From assembly GCA_012719335.1 (NCBI GenBank), contig JAAYAO010000035.1:1-5099 (forward strand): a DNA stretch of 5,099 nt. The letters run 5' to 3'. The DNA is from Propionibacterium sp. (GTDB lineage: Bacteria > Actinomycetota > Actinomycetes > Propionibacteriales > Propionibacteriaceae). Below the pieces are notes generated by a model. That model was not told the origin of the DNA. It saw nothing but the letters and a program-made list of their open reading frames with translations, and made no database searches. Made by a program: the position numbers and the translations under genes. Positions within the stretch are counted from its first letter, which is position 1; every line of letters begins with the position of its first letter. Shown piece after piece: positions 4,817 through 5,099 of the stretch.

Positions 4817-5099
4817 TCAGGTGCGTCGTCGGAAGAGTCCGCCGAGGAAACCGCGCTTCTTCCGCGGCGCCTCCGCGACCAGGGGCTGCCGGTCGGTCAG
4901 GACGCCCTCGCGGTAATCCTCCTCGAGGAATGCCTCGAAATGCTCCTCGCCGCCGACCTGCAGTTTGTAGTCCATCTCCATCTCTTCGAGCGGGTACAAG
5001 CCCCACAGGTAGACCTCCCGGCCCTCGTGCTGCACGATCAACGCCTCCGGCGGTAGGGAGGTGGCCGGGGCCAGCATCACTCCCGCGTAGGGCGAACCC
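4817..5099 (-). CDS. SUFU-domain protein, C-terminal part (cut by right edge)
   Basis: About 94 C-terminal residues are visible and the frame is open to the right edge, so the true start lies outside. GTG 5080 and ATG 5077 are internal: GSPYAGV is encoded in frame just before them. The segment YLWGLYPLEEMEMDYKLQVG, then HFEAFLEE, matches my recollection of the end of bacterial suppressor-of-fused-like domains (PF05076): a hydrophobic strand, the EEMDYKL-G motif, then a helix. Bacterial SUFU proteins occur as immunity proteins in polymorphic toxin loci and as stand-alone proteins of unknown role; which applies here cannot be told. The last 15 residues (PRKKRGFLGGLFRRR) are strongly basic with a hydrophobic centre, unlike the acidic domain before them. 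A strong hairpin follows the stop, so this gene is probably a separate unit from the amidase. Confidence 0.75.
   Translation of the reverse strand, partial: GSPYAGVMLAPATSLPPEALIVQHEGREVYLWGLYPLEEMEMDYKLQVGGEEHFEAFLEEDYREGVLTDRQPLVAEAPRKKRGFLGGLFRRRT

Noticed and set aside
3435..4916. 493-codon plus-strand open frame opposite the amidase
   Set aside because: The opposite strand carries a full catalytic triad and family motifs in this span; the plus frame has no recognisable domain and also crosses the end of the SUFU gene.
4734..5006. N-terminal extension of the amidase frame to 5006
   Set aside because: It overlaps most of the visible SUFU coding sequence on the same strand in another frame, is Arg/Gly/Pro-rich, and would span the hairpin after the SUFU stop.

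Overview
This looks like chromosomal DNA from a high-GC actinobacterium (Actinomycetota), inferred from base composition, an actinobacterial-type DnaX with long proline-rich linkers, a short 4.5S-type SRP RNA next to dnaX, and several TANNNT -10 boxes placed for leaderless transcripts. I cannot name the genus. Nothing indicates a phage, plasmid, transposon or CRISPR array.

Layout, left to right. (1) 1-59: the first 19 codons of an unrecognised minus-strand gene, with a leaderless-type promoter just upstream. (2) 60-222: intergenic DNA that folds into a compact 80-nt four-way-junction shape, plus a hairpin over the dnaX stop codon. (3) 223-2700: dnaX, the DNA polymerase III gamma/tau subunit, minus strand, with a candidate promoter and a 22-bp dyad over its -35 region. 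(4) 2797-2890: ffs, the small SRP RNA, minus strand, with its own promoter. (5) 3041-3128: tRNA-Ser(GGA), plus strand, divergent from ffs, followed by a strong intrinsic terminator at 3136-3168. (6) 3146-3460: a small minus-strand membrane protein whose N-terminus resembles DUF4184 but which lacks most of that family's length. (7) 3498-4733: an amidase-signature hydrolase, minus strand. (8) 4786-4816: a GC-rich hairpin abutting a stop codon. (9) 4817-5099: the C-terminal part of a SUFU-domain (suppressor-of-fused-like) protein, minus strand, cut by the right edge.

The left two thirds is a conserved information-processing block (replication clamp loader, protein-targeting RNA, serine tRNA). 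The right third is accessory: SUFU protein, amidase and DUF4184 remnant all point leftwards. A hairpin separates the SUFU gene from the amidase, while the amidase and the small gene are 37 nt apart and may be cotranscribed. No clearly novel multi-gene system is visible. The points most worth checking are the cloverleaf-like element after dnaX, the internally shortened DUF4184 gene that takes its last codons from a tRNA terminator, the ATGA-coupled 10-codon leader ORF before the amidase, and the dyad symmetries at the dnaX promoter and the DUF4184 start codon.
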